64,000 nucleotides of DNA from Symbiodinium natans (GCA_905221605.1 CAJNDS010000191.1:186001-250000), one strand, 5' to 3'; positions 41,206 to 51,446 are shown, counted from the first letter of the stretch. Notes: a model not told the origin generated them from the letters alone. Numbers and translations are program-made.

Positions 41206-41337
41206 GGTCCTTAAGTGCTACGTGCAACTCTCTCAGGATGACTCTTCCTTCCTAAACCCGAAACCCTAAACCGTAAACCCTGCACCCTAAACCCTACACC
41301 CTAAACCCTAAACCCTATTTTGAAGGGCTCGTGAAAG

Positions 41338-41408
41338 CTACTCGGAGAGCGCCTCAGCCTGCGTCTGCGAGACGATCTCCATGCGAACTTCGGCGATCGC
41401 CTTCATGT
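41338..41408 (-). CDS. Terminal exon downstream of introner B2, coiled coil
   Basis: After CATGAACCTTAAG, two bases then MKAIAEVRMEIVSQTQAEAL and SE, TAG. Nearly all third positions G or C. Phase matches the exon ending at 41588 (G plus AC gives Asp). Confidence 0.6.
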
Positions 41409-41587
41409 CTTAAGGTTCATGGGAAGTTATTAATGATCATGAATTATTAATCAGTTCTTAATAGCAAATTAATAATTCCTAATAAAAAATTAATTACATA
41501 TTTATACATGTGGTTATAAGTATGGTACTAATACTTATAACCCCAAATGTAGGGTACCTCTCACCCTACTTGTAACTGCCCAGGAAC
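41409..41587 (-). mobile_element. Introner-like element B2
   Basis: 179 nt; on the minus strand starts GTTCCTGGGCAGTTACAAG and ends CTTCCCATGAACCTTAAG. Imperfect inverted ends; internal TTATAAGTAT and AT-rich core with GAATTATTAATC. Flanking exons join in phase 1. Confidence 0.68.
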
Positions 41588-41642
41588 CTCCGAGCTTCAT
41601 CATGGGGCGTGGGCGCGGAAACGACCACATAGAGATGTCAGA
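41588..41642 (-). CDS. Exon upstream of introner B2
   Basis: After CACCTGTAAG, reads SDISMWSFPRPRPMMKLG, ending GGAG|GTTCC in phase 1. Confidence 0.5.
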
Positions 41643-42030
41643 CTTACAGGTGCTCCAAGATTTGCGGAAGTGAGGTTGCCGAATTGAGGGGTCCTGCTGT
41701 GCTTCTCCAAGACCTTTGTGCATTTTTCCGGGCATGGCAGCTAGAGGGGTAGTGAAGTGCCCGGATCCCTACTACCCTACCTAAGACCTACAACCTAAAC
41801 CCCAAGCCTAACACTCCTGAACTCCTAAACGCAGCACAAAATCATCAGTTCCGCACTTTGCTGCGACTGCCACAGACTCCAGTCATCCCCCTACCAAAAC
41901 ATTAAAATTTCAATAAAAACCATCAAGAAAGCGTCATAGCAGCATTCAAAATCCTACAAAGTCTCCATTTCATTTGTAGGGGCTTGTGAATTTTATCTAC
42001 TATCAGCAGCGGGGTTAGGACTTGCATGAC

Positions 42031-42223
42031 CTGATTTTGTTGTTGCGAGTTTGGATTTTTGGGGATCATCGACGACAACTCGGCCGGCCTGCTCTGCCAC
42101 GCTCCTTGTAATTTCGCTGCCCAGCGTCCGTGCCAAGACTTGCCCGGCGTTGTGCGCATTGTCGCGCTCGTTCTGCAACGCCTCCAAGACTTCCTGCTGC
42201 ACCCCAGCATGCGGTGCTTGACC
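42031..42223 (-). CDS. Candidate exon, coiled coil
   Basis: After GAGAATTTCAG, 64 codons: VQQEVLEALQNERDNAHNAG, then QVLARTLGSEITRSVAEQAG, then RVVVDDPQKSK; donor TCAG|GTCATG, phase 1. Long, acidic, helical; the most convincing coiled-coil exon of the window. No named family. Confidence 0.55.
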
Positions 42224-42377
42224 CTGAAATTCTCAAATCACCCTTCAACCATGTGTAGCATCTTAATACCCGGATAACCCCCAAACCCTAACTGATGCTG
42301 CGTCAATAATTAACGTGTGGCCTCCTCCCCGAACAGGCCATTATGAAGAAAAACATCGGGCCGCACACACAGACGTC

Positions 42378-42430
42378 TAGGGTCTAGGGTCTAGGGTCTA
42401 GGGTCTAGGGTCTAGGGTCTAGGGTCTAGG
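42378..42430 (+). repeat. GTCTAGG array
   Basis: Eight heptamers GTCTAGG (TTTAGGG with T-to-C), passing into TTTAGGG at 42430. TCTAGGG also alternates with TTTAGGG at 31126-31206. Confidence 0.85.
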
Positions 42431-42678
42431 GTTTAGGGTTTAGGGTTTAGGGATCCTAAACCCCTGAGCCCTAAAATGTCAGTGCCTGTGGTTTTGCATC
42501 TTCGCTTTCTGCCTTATACGCTTGAAGCTGATATCCTCCAACAAGGGATCCCTAGTGGAAACACTCATATAGGGCTCGTGGGTATCAGGTAAAGGGATGC
42601 AGAAAGTTTGGAGTTCTAAGCCGATGGCTTAGAAAATCTGGAGAATGCAGATCTAGATCTGGGTGGCGGAGTTGGAAT

Positions 42679-42856
42679 CTAGAGCTCATAGGTGCACAGG
42701 GTTTCGGAGTCTAGCTGTGAAGATTTCAAAGCCTTGGGTGCCAGGTGACACCCAAGATCCGTGGAGTTTGTTGGGGAGTCCTGGCGCAAGTTGTCGAGGT
42801 CGGAGCTGAACAAGTTCTCCAGCTGCGTTGGCATATCCTCAGAGGGCGTCTGGGTA
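42679..42856 (-). CDS. Candidate terminal exon
   Basis: After GGGTTCAAG, 59 codons to TAG: QTPSEDMPTQLENLFSSDLD, then NLRQDSPTNSTDLGCHLAPK, ending SETLCTYEL. Acidic, Ser/Thr/Leu-rich. No telomere-like DNA inside. Function unknown. Confidence 0.5.
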
Positions 42857-43780
42857 CTTGAACCCCACAAAAACTATGAACCCAAAAACGAAACGGGTAT
42901 GTAGGTTGTAGCGTAGGGTCTGGGCCGCAAAGCGTAGAGAGGCTTACAGACTTGCAAGTGCTTCTAACGTTAGTTCACTAAATCCGCCAGGACCTCGGGC
43001 CGTACGAGTTTTGGGAGCATTCTCAGCCTGTTTGTACCGCACGTGTGAAGCTGGTTGCAATCTCACCGGTAGCCTATGCTTGCCCACGGCGCCCTCTCCC
43101 TATTTCATCTGCTGGGTCGGAACCGACTCCTGATCAATCCCCTTATAATATGTATGTATATATATATGTATATGTATGCGACTCAGCTATGCCTCACTCA
43201 GCTGCTTGCCAGCTCACAGATGCCGTGCCTACTGTGTCCTCCCCGGCCGAGGCAGGTCGCGTAGCGCTCAAGCTAGGGTGACTGTTTGGGTGGCCCCAAA
43301 CCCTTTTAAACCCTAAACCCTAATCTCCGGAGGTTATGGGTTGGCTCTGGAAGGGACACTTACTGTTGCTTGGCAGGCAATGAAGGAATCGTACTCATAG
43401 CATGTTTCATGACAACCCATTCCTTGATTCCTTACTAAGCGCACTGCATCCCCAATCCCTAAACTCTGAACCAGAAACGTCAATCAGAGAATCCTGCAAG
43501 TGTTTCATTCTGTTGCCGTTTCAGGCCTCCAAAACCCTGAACCTCAAACTTTCAGATGGAGGAGCCGGGCCATCAGGCACCCGCGCACACACGCACAAAC
43601 TCCTATGACTCAATTCAGACGACCTACATGCCGAACTAGGGAGTTGGCTTAGAAGTACGAGTAGGCTACGGTATGTTCATCTGCCCTAACTGAAGCCCAC
43701 AATAGAGGGGGGCCTAAGGGGATGATATTGGAAACTACGAGTACGGATTTAGGGATTTAGGGTCTAGGTTTGGGGTTGAT

Positions 43781-44035
43781 TTAGGGTTTATTTAAAAGGG
43801 CTTTGATAACGGGCAGGCCATCACGAGACTGAAGGCCAAGCGTCACTGAGGCGATCCACGCATGACTGGACGGAGGCGAAGCCTTTCTCACGACAACTCG
43901 CCACAAAATTGTCCACCTCTCACCTCTCCTGTTTCCTTGGGTTTTTGCGTCTTGGGAAGACTTTGGGACTGTATTTTGGAGCTCAGCAGAAGAACCCAGG
44001 GTCCTTGTGAAGGACTGCATTCCTGACCCGGCCAC
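43781..44035 (-). CDS. Possible coding stretch
   Basis: Open for 84 codons; upper part SFTRTLGSSAELQNTVPKSS, lower part KASPPSSHAWIASVTLGLQS. A strong GTGAGA donor lies at about 43921 (GGAGAG|GTGAGAG), so the upper part may be an exon. Confidence 0.25.
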   Translation of the reverse strand: MAGSGMQSFTRTLGSSAELQNTVPKSSQDAKTQGNRRGERWTILWRVVVRKASPPSSHAWIASVTLGLQSRDGLPVIKALLNKP

Positions 44036-44161
44036 CCCATAACTCGGAACCCTGAACCCCAGACCTCAAAGTCCCAAACCCTAAGCCCTGAACTGTAAGA
44101 ACCTGAACACTAAGCCTGAACCTCAAGCCTTGACACTCGTGCATGTCGTGGTGGAAAACAC

Positions 44162-44226
44162 CTTCGGCCCGTTCGGCGTCTTTCCTGGCCTTTCTCCGTG
44201 GCGTCCAGGCGCGTCCGCGTGTGGAC
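44162..44226 (-). CDS. Candidate exon, basic helix
   Basis: After GGCTAGAG, reads VHTRTRLDATEKGQERRRTG and R, ending CGAAG|GTGTTT. Confidence 0.42.
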
Positions 44227-44762
44227 CTCTAGCCACTCGAGGCCTCGGGAGCACATGGGCTTCGGCAACTTAGGGCGGGGCGTTTGTGTTTCCCTGAGTT
44301 TGGTTCCCGCAAGACCCACACGCCATGGAACCCTGGAATTTCCGGGGGGAGGGGAGGGCAGAACAGGTATTGGGTTTAGGCTTAGGGTTGGACGGACAAA
44401 CATGTCAATGTGCAGAGAGCACTCTGTAAAGAAGGCTTCCACAAGTCTACAACTACCTTAAAGCCTGCTCCTCTCTTCCGAAGCCCACGCCCGGTCTGCT
44501 ACTCGAGGTATAAAACAAGGGTACCCAGATTTTTTGTACACTGGGGTTCATGAGGGAAGCTAAACCCTTCAAAAGAGAACAGGGGCGCCCTCTGGGGGTT
44601 CAGAGTTTAGACTGCTCTTATTGCGGGGTACCTGTGATCATGCAAGCCCCTGAATTTAGGGTGCCTAAAGGGACCAGACTTTGAAGAAGCTCGTCACATT
44701 AAACCCTAAACCCTGTACCCTGAACCCTGAACCCTAAACCCTAAACCCAGATCACAAAGAAA

Positions 44763-44834
44763 AGCAGAGAGGCGCATCGCCAGGACATCCAACGTGAGCT
44801 CCTCCGCGGCGCTTTCCTGGCATGGCTGCCCTGA
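44763..44834. CDS. Candidate exon, strand unresolved
   Basis: Minus: after CATGCCAG, ESAAEELTLDVLAMRLSAFL ending GG|GTTTAGGG. Plus: after CACAAAG, KSREAHRQDIQRELLRGAFL then AWLP and TGA. Both are excellent readings of the same DNA. Confidence 0.38.
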
Positions 44835-45000
44835 GGCATCCGCGGTTTAGGGTTTAGGGTTTAGGGTTTAAGGTTTGGGGGTAGCAAGACAGGGGCCAGG
44901 TGAACCCCCCCCCCCCCCCCCTCATAAGTCCAAGCCTGGAAGTGCCATGTACCAACAAGTGCCGGACATCAACCCCTCATGATCAATGATACCCTCAACT

Positions 45001-45178
45001 CTAAATCCCTCAATCCTAAACCCTAAATCCTAAACCCTAAATCCTATGCCCTGAATCCTAAACCCTAAATCCTAAACCCTAAATCCTAAACCCTGAATCC
45101 TAAAACCTAAATCCTAAGCCCTGAATCCTAAACCCTAAATCCTAAACCCTAAATCCTAAACACTACATCCTAAACCCT
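45001..45178 (-). repeat. 14-bp higher-order telomere-like array
   Basis: CCCTAAATCCTAAA repeated: the heptamers CCCTAAA and TCCTAAA alternate over about 12 periods with a few CCCTGAA and GCCCTGA variants. Confidence 0.85.
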
Positions 45179-45196
45179 CAGTGCCCTGGTGCCCAC

Positions 45197-45269
45197 CCCC
45201 TCCTTCGTGGCCAGTGCTGGCACGGTCGCGCTTGCGGCCATGCGCTGCCGTGCGGCCCAGAATGCCTCT
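45197..45269 (-). CDS. Candidate exon, helical
   Basis: After AACCCTCAG, reads EAFWAARQRMAASATVPALA then TKEG, ending before GTGGGC. Good GC3 and good boundaries. Confidence 0.47.
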
Positions 45270-45502
45270 CTGAGGGTTTTGTTCGGGTTTCAGGGGTTTA
45301 GGGTTTCAGGGGTTTAGGGTTTCAGGGTTGCAGGGGTTTAGGGTTTAGGGTTTTGGGTTTTGGGTTTAGGGTTTAAGGCTTAAGGTTTAGGGGGCTGATA
45401 GCAAAATGCTGGGATCAAGCTGATAGCATAGGAAAGAGGTTCAGATCAACACCCCCGTTGGCTGAAGGGTTGGATAGGTCTGTAGGTTGAGGGGGCTTGG
45501 CC

Positions 45503-45547
45503 TTAATGCGCTTCCGTCTTCCGTTGTTTGGCATACTTCAGGGCGCA
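45503..45547 (-). CDS. Terminal exon downstream of introner B3
   Basis: After CATGAACCTCCAAG, reads CALKYAKQRKTEAH then TAA. Phase 0. Confidence 0.52.
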   Translation of the reverse strand, partial: CALKYAKQRKTEAH

Positions 45548-45643
45548 CTTGGAGGTTCATGCGTAGTTATAAGGGGGGCTTAAGTGCCCTCAATGGGGTT
45601 ATAAGTATAAGAAATTTTACCCCTACTTATAGCTACCGTAAAC
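45548..45643 (-). mobile_element. Introner-like element B3
   Basis: 96 nt; on the minus strand starts GTTTACGGTAGCTATAAG and ends CTACGCATGAACCTCCAAG. Flanking exons join in phase 0. Confidence 0.68.
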
Positions 45644-45689
45644 TTCCAAGCAGGGTGTGAGATCTTGCGCAAGGCGTTCTGGTCCCGGT
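45644..45689 (-). CDS. Exon upstream of introner B3
   Basis: After GCACCTAG, reads PGPERLAQDLTPCLE, ending TTGGAA|GTTTACG. The last residues (LE) are encoded by the end of the element, as at the other B sites. Confidence 0.48.
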
Positions 45690-46140
45690 CTAGGTGCTTT
45701 TGGTTCCGGGTGAGGCATTGGATTGCCTTCGAGATTTCTCCGGTGGCCTACACACTTTTATCCAAGCAACCAAAGTCTGAAAACCCAAAGGCCCAAAGGG
45801 TTCGCCCCCTTACCCCTAAACAGTTAATCCAAGATGTCTCCGAACATTCCTATTCGGGGGTTCGGGGGCTGGAGTTTCGCTAAACCAGAAATTTTAGGAA
45901 CCCAACACCGCATTTAAACAGCCTACCCTAAACCCTAAACACGAAACCGTGAACCCAAAAACTTCAGCACGGGTGTCAAGAGCCCGGGTTGAGGAAGTGC
46001 TGCGCACCAAAACCCCAGGACTTAGGGTAGGGCTTGGGGCTTTAGAGGATCCAATTCTAACCCTAAATAATCCGTAAATCCTAAACTCTAAACCCTAACC
46101 TTAACCCTTCTTAAACCTAAACCCCGGGCTTAGGGTGAAC

Positions 46141-46207
46141 CACTCCGAGAACACAGAGCTCGCCCCAAGACCGGTCCTGCTGCTGATGCCCCGTGTCCTC
46201 CAGATAC
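46141..46207 (-). CDS. Candidate exon
   Basis: After CTAGCTGAG, reads YLEDTGHQQQDRSWGELCVL then GV, ending before GTTCACC. Confidence 0.42.
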
Positions 46208-46497
46208 CTCAGCTAGGCCCCGCCTAAAAGCCTGACCGCCCTACAGAGTCCCCAAAACGGCCTTTAAGCTCCTAAACCCTAAAAGCCCTACGAAGCCCTT
46301 GAAAGAATCCTTCGACAGCTTACTCTACTAGCCGAAAAAGTGCTCTAGCAACTTGTTCGGCCTCCCAGTGTCCAGTGCTTCTTCTGGTTTCGAGGTTCGG
46401 TGGTCTCTTTAGGGCTCAAAGGGCTTGCGGGCTTAGTTCGGGTCGATGGCTTCATGAACTCATGGGGCCTAATGGGGGCATGGATCCCAACACGGAT

Positions 46498-46857
46498 TTA
46501 GGAGGTGAAGCCCAAAACCCAAAACCCAAAACCCCAAACGTGAAGCCATGGATGAGTGAGTCTGAGCTTGATAAAGGACGTGCAAGTCAGGAAGATCCCC
46601 TGGTGGCGAAGAGAGAAGTCGGTGGGTACCAGGGAGGTTTGCAAGTCCGATGTTCGGGGTCCCTTTTTGTAGCTTGCGGCGACAGGCCATATAACCTTCG
46701 GTTCATGACGGTATGCTGGTACGGTTGCTGTATCAGTGCCAACAACGAAGCCCAACATGCGATCAAACCAATCAGCTGGCATCTTCGCGCTTAATTGTCC
46801 CGTCGTCGGGAAAATGCAAACCCTCAGGGCACTGCACGAAAGTTCAGGGTTCAGCAA
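46498..46857. other. Open on both strands, unassigned
   Basis: Minus is open for 119 codons (SAKMPADWFDRMLGFVVGTD ... PKVIWPVAASYKKGP). Plus is open for 139 codons from 46375 (SESELDKGRASQEDPLVAKR ... RPYNLRFMTVCWYGC). One may be an exon; I cannot choose. Confidence 0.3.
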
Positions 46858-47195
46858 CCCGCAAAACCCTCAACGAAACCTTTAGACAAGTGGCCTTTGG
46901 TCTTTTTGTGTGGCATAGTCACTATCGAAACCACACCTAGCAACTACCCTCTTTTGCTTAGTAAAATACAGCTCCTCCAAACCAGCGGCAGAAAGGCTGC
47001 TGCAACCTCCTATCCCTGACCCAGAACCCCTTGCCCACCCACACAAAAAAGGCATTGAGGCCGCCCGCCCACCAAAAAAGGAATTACAGCCACCCACCCA
47101 CAAAAGGAATTAAAGACCCACGGCCTCTAGTCCCCCATATGAAGTAGGGAACATATTTCTTGAACCTTATATACACACTCACCAATACTATAAAC

Positions 47196-47272
47196 CTTGC
47201 TTCTAATATGGTGGCCAGGCGGCGTGCGAGCATCGGCCATGGTACGGGCAAGCTCGCGGCGGACGGAAGCCT
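47196..47272 (-). CDS. Candidate exon, helical
   Basis: After GGCCCCGAG, reads ASVRRELARTMADARTPPGH then HIRSK, ending AAG|GTTTATAG. Confidence 0.48.
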
Positions 47273-47834
47273 CTCGGGGCCACAGTTTGAATCGTAGCCC
47301 CGAAACCCTGAGCATCTGAAAGCCCTGAACTCTTAAGCCCTAAACCCTAAACCCTAAGCCCTAAACCCTAAACCCCCCAAAAAAAACAGCTTAGGGGGAC
47401 TCCAAAGGTTTTTCAATGCTAAACCCCTCCCTCCGAAGCTAAACCCCTCAAGCCTCAGTTTAAACGCTGGACTTCAGGGTTCAACGGGTGCCAGGAAATT
47501 GCCGGCCTTTTTTCAGTGGTCGAAGAAAAACTGAGGAAGAGATGACCCTTTACCCCCTCTGTACCCCTCCCGAGTCTGCACCTCCTGCCTGTGAACCCCC
47601 AACCCTAAACCCTAAACCCTTTGTGAGAAAAAGCCTGCAAGTCCCCATGCTGATGGACTGCTCTAGCAGGACGCGACGAGGCGGGCCGCGTTGGCGTTTG
47701 TAGGGCCACGCCCTAAACCGCTCCCAAGCCGCAGTGCACCCGCCTACTATCATCTCTGCTGAAGACTGACTTACACCCCAAACCCTTAAAGCCTCCCAAA
47801 CACGCTAAAACCCTAAATCCCCCCATGTAGTGGC

Positions 47835-47876
47835 CTCAGCACGGCGGGCGTCTGCGACGACTCGCTTCAACTGCGC
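47835..47876 (-). CDS. Candidate exon, coiled coil
   Basis: After GCTCATCAG, reads AQLKRVVADARRAE, phase 0; possible GC donor (GAG|GCCACT). Confidence 0.4.
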
Positions 47877-48150
47877 CTGATGAGCTCCGGGTTGGGAAAG
47901 GGCTTCTATAGGGTTTCTGATTTGGGGTTCTGGGGTAGTGCTACAGGACTGAGGGTTGAGGGGTTCATCCACGAGCTTTGTGTGGCTGGTGGTTTTCTTT
48001 TTTCGGCATTCGGCAGTTGGCTTGGGCTTTAAGCGGGTAGCAACCGCAAGCCGGGGGTTGCTAAGGGGATGCTGGTATGTATGCAGGCATCGATGGGGAC
48101 CGTATGTCAAGGCTGGCCTTAGGAACATGTCTACTGTAACTGTGATTGGG

Positions 48151-48249
48151 GGGTTCATGGGTAGTTAGAAGTAGGGTTCTAGGCATCTCATCATAAGAAT
48201 ACCTGCCCTATTCATAACCCTATGTATAGCTACCCCATGAACCTCCAAG
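48151..48249. mobile_element. Element B4
   Basis: GGGTTCATGGGTAGTTAG at one end and AGCTACCCCATGAACCTCCAAG (last part CCATGAACCTCCAAG) at the other. On the minus strand the donor side is intact (exon 48243-48309 ends TTGGAG|GTTCATGG); the acceptor side is changed. Confidence 0.55.
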
Positions 48250-48309
48250 TACACCATCTGCAGCAACTTTTTGGGAGCCTGGCCTCCACATTTCTGGCCG
48301 CGGCCTCCG
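48243..48309 (-). CDS. Candidate exon at the edge of B4
   Basis: After GCCTCAAG, one frame reads QKCGGQAPKKLLQMVYLE; another reads EAAARNVEARLPKSCC. Ends TTGGAG|GTTCATG. Confidence 0.35.
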
Positions 48310-48343
48310 CTTGAGGCATGTCATGGGGGGGGGGGGGGGGGTT

Positions 48344-48470
48344 CCCTAACCCTAAACCCTAAACCCTAAACCCTAAACCCTAAACCCTAAACCCTAAACC
48401 CTAAACCCTAAACCCTAAACCCTAAACCCTAAACCCTAAACCCTAAACCCTAAACCCTAAACCCTAAGCG
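48344..48470 (-). repeat. CCCTAAA array, about 18 units, preceded by G18
   Basis: Near-perfect array. A run of G lies at 48327-48342 directly before it. Confidence 0.93.
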
Positions 48471-48719
48471 TCGGGGCTATGAACTAAGTCCTGGCTCCTG
48501 CTCTGCTGTCGGGCTGACGTTTACCGGCTTCATGTTCCAAAAACCCACAACTTGCGACAACGGACATGAGACTCAGGACATGCATACATCCAGACATTTC
48601 AAAACAGAAACTCCAAATCCCCCACAGGCGTAAACCTCCTCAGACAGCTCAGCCCCCAAAGGCCATAAGCCCTTGAAAGCCCTAACCCCTGAACCCCCAG
48701 ACCTTGGGAGCAGAGCAAC

Positions 48720-48792
48720 CCTAGACCGGTTTAGGGTTTAGGGTTTAGGGTTTAGGGTTTAGGGTTTAGGGTTTAGGATTTAGGGTTTAGGG
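48720..48792 (+). repeat. TTTAGGG array matching 5838-5912
   Basis: Starts CCCTAGACCGGTTTAGGG and carries a TTTAGGA variant at the same place as the array at 5838. Confidence 0.8.
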
Positions 48793-48804
48793 CCATAAAC
48801 CCAG

Positions 48805-48871
48805 CCTGCACATCAAGATCCGCAGTCAGCTCTGGCTCTCGTCGATCCTGCCGTCGCTGGACAAGCTTTGG
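48805..48871. CDS. Candidate exon, plus preferred
   Basis: Plus: after AAACCCAG, LHIKIRSQLWLSSILPSLDK then LW before GTTCAGG, GC3 17 of 22. Minus: LVQRRQDRREPELTADLDVQ before GTTTATG. Confidence 0.38.
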
Positions 48872-49142
48872 GTTCAGGGTTTGGGGTTTAGGGGGCTGAG
48901 GGACCCCTCAAACCCTCTAGAGCCCTGAAACCTTAGCCCCCAAAATTCTGAACTCCAAACCCTGAAAAAGCCTCCACAAATATGAACTCAAAGCCCTCAA
49001 AACACACCTCACAAACCCTGAAACGAGATTAACAGCAAAAGGTAGTCGGGCTGGGTTAGGGGGTTTAACGTTGGAGAATGACTTCCCAAGAAAGATCCCC
49101 CTTCCAAAGGGACATGGTGATGAAGCCTGCCACCTAAACCAA

Positions 49143-49256
49143 CCCTAAACCCTAAACCCTAAACCCTAAACCCTAAACCCTAAACCCTAAACCCTAAACC
49201 CTAAACCCTAAACCCTAAACCCTAAACCCTAAACCCTAAACCCTAAACCCTAAACC
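49143..49256 (-). repeat. CCCTAAA array, about 16 units
   Basis: Near-perfect array directly followed by the exon at 49261. Confidence 0.93.
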
Positions 49257-49260
49257 TCAC

Positions 49261-49309
49261 CCAACCCGAGAGCAGCACATCGGAGGGACGTGACGTGACT
49301 TGATGGTGG
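49261..49309 (-). CDS. Candidate exon, telomere-like donor
   Basis: After GGTAGTGAG, reads HHQVTSRPSDVLLSGW, ending TTGG|GTGAGGTTTAGGG; the intron begins inside the telomere-like array. Confidence 0.42.
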
Positions 49310-49411
49310 CTCACTACCGTAAACCCTGGAACCCTATAAGCGCGAATCGTTGCGCTTCGGGTTAAATTGCAAACCTGAAAAAAAAAAACCTCTAAAGTAT
49401 GCCCTAACAAC

Positions 49412-49478
49412 CCGCTCAGACTCCATGCCTCCATCTCCTCCTCCAGGCAGGTTGCCAGGACGGAGAAGTCTGGGGGCC
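49412..49478 (-). CDS. Candidate exon with very high GC3
   Basis: After CAACAGCCAG, reads PPDFSVLATCLEEEMEAWSL and S, ending GCGG|GTTGTTAG. Almost all third positions G or C. Confidence 0.5.
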
Positions 49479-49502
49479 CTGGCTGTTGCGGGTTTGGTTG
49501 CG

Positions 49503-49582
49503 GTTTTAGGGTTTAGGGTTTAGGGTTTAGGGTTTAGGGTTTAGGGTTTGGGGTTTGGGGTTTGGGGTTTGGGGTTTAGGGT
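49503..49582 (+). repeat. TTTAGGG to TTTGGGG array
   Basis: Six TTTAGGG units change to four TTTGGGG units and back to TTTAGGG. Confidence 0.88.
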
Positions 49583-50304
49583 GTAGCATTGGTCAGCTCA
49601 ACGCAGTGGTGTGAAGACATGCCGACCCCAAGGCCACCCAGTCACAACTCGCAGCGAACCAAATCGGAGCAGAACCAGGACTGGGAACATACGACTTACC
49701 ATGGATCAATTTTTAAAGCCTAATGTGCCCAAAACGCTTCAGGGCCAGGTTTGCTGGTAGCTAACTTAACCATGCATCCGGGGGTTCCGAAAGCAAGGGT
49801 GCCGTTTTTTGCCGTTCCTATAAGAAGGAGTAGCGTAGTTTGAGGGTACAGAAGCGTTACCCAGCCTCCACGTGGGAAATGCCCAAAAACTCTCAACACG
49901 GACATGCGTGGCAACCCTGAAGGGCTTGCCAACAAACTGGACGGTGAGCAAAGCCTGCCTATCCATATCGCTCCCTTCCAAAGGACAAACAAACAAAAAC
50001 CCTAAACCCTTAAACCCAGAACGTAAAACACTGAAGGCCGAAATGCCAATATCAAAAAGCCTAAACAGCTGCCAAGATCCCGCCTTCCAAATCCGGATCC
50101 AAGCGTGTGGCCTGCGATCGTAAGGCGAAATTCTGTTTGCGTTCGAGTTGCAAAATGCCCGTCGCCTAATCCTAAATCCTAAACCTCATTAACAGCCGAA
50201 CAGTTCGGTTTGACCCTGCTCTGGGTGTCCTCAGACTGCCGAAGCACATGCCAAGTCTAAGCCCTCAATACTCTGCACCCCAGAACAGCTTTCTAAAACC
50301 CGAC

Positions 50305-50355
50305 CCTTGCCTTGTTCAGCCTCTGCACGGCGTCTCCTGGAAAATGTCTCTCCAG
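50305..50355 (-). CDS. Candidate exon, helical
   Basis: Seventeen codons LERHFPGDAVQRLNKAR, phase 0 to phase 0, between ATCTGCAAG and GTCGGG. Phase follows from 51202. Confidence 0.45.
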
Positions 50356-50836
50356 CTTGCAGATGTGTCGTTATTAGGGTTTAGGGTTTAGGGTTTGGGG
50401 CGTAGGTTTAGGAGTTGGGGGTTTGCAGGCTCCCTCCCACCCCCTCCCCATCCCCTATAACCCCTCTAAAGGGAAGGACATAAGCTAAGGGCCCTTCAAG
50501 CAGGAACTTAGTAAAACAAAAAAAAAAAAAAAGGGTAGCCGACCCAAGCCTGGGGCTGCAACAAACGTCTACTTTTTTCTCAGCATAGGCCCCCTGGTTC
50601 TTCGTAGGGAACGTCCGTGTAGACCCTTTAAGGGACTATGTACGGCCCTATTTCCCTCATTTTACGGCCTGTGTTTGGGCTTCGGGTTTGTAGAGTTTGG
50701 CCCGGCATGAAGCGCCCAAGACTACATCTCAAACATTGCGTTAAAACCCAAAGGGCAACAACCAAGCCTACATAGCTTCCGTAAACCGTACACCCCTAAA
50801 CCCTAAACCCTAAACCCTAGAGGCAACCTGGAGATT

Positions 50837-50935
50837 CTGTGGCCTTGGAACCCATGGAGGCCTACAAAGGCGGCCTCTCCTCAAAACTCGGGAGTCCCTG
50901 GGGTCCAGAAGAACGGGGCTGCCCCAAAAGAAAAA
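50837..50935 (+). CDS. Possible exon, plus strand
   Basis: Reads VALEPMEAYKGGLSSKLGSP then WGPEERGCPKR. GC3-biased. Boundaries not defined. Confidence 0.28.
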
Positions 50936-50989
50936 TAATCATCTCTATTCTGCCCTTAGTAAGAAAGAATATGGGATGGAAGTAGGGCA

Positions 50990-51110
50990 ATTAATGCTTC
51001 GAACCCCCATGATAACCCTACTTATAAGCTTCGAACCCCCATTATAACCCTACATTTAAGCTTCGAGCACCCATGAAAACCCTACTTGGCACTGCCCATG
51101 AACCTCCAAG
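50990..51110. mobile_element. Element B5 with internal 32-bp triplication
   Basis: Three tandem units CTTCGAACCCCCAT-ATAACCCTA (50998-51090), then CCCATGAACCTCCAAG. Plus-strand sequence after it is open (LLNVPDRPKQELEDQK). Confidence 0.55.
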
Positions 51111-51201
51111 GCAAAGAATACGCTGCTCAATGTGCCCGACAGACCCAAGCAGGAACTTGAGGATCAGAAAAACCCTGAACCCTAAACCCTAAACCCTAAA
51201 C

Positions 51202-51221
51202 CCGCAGCCCGAAGCTCACTC
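51202..51221 (-). CDS. Candidate micro-exon
   Basis: Two bases plus VSFGLR between CGTTCTGAG and GTTTAGG. Joins 51377 and 50355 in phase. The plus strand has its own good reading (NARLGRRRVPNK before GTGAGA). Confidence 0.25.
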
Positions 51222-51376
51222 CTCAGAACGCACGCCTTGGGCGGAGGCGCGTGCCGAACAAAGTGAGAACCCCAAACCCCGCCAAAAAAAAAAGCCAACC
51301 CTAAACCCCAAACCCTGAACCCTGAACCCTGAACCCTAAACCCTAAACCCTAAACTTTGAACCTTGAACCCTAAAC

Positions 51377-51446
51377 CCTCAGACATCCCTTTGCTGCCGT
51401 CCAAGCCGCGGAGCTCCGCCACCTCCGCGATGCGCAGAAGCCGCTC
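51377..51446 (-). CDS. Candidate exon, coiled coil, high GC3
   Basis: After CCCCTATAG, reads ERLLRIAEVAELRGLDGSKG then MSE, ending GAGG|GTTTAGGG: the telomere-like repeat is the donor. Confidence 0.48.
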
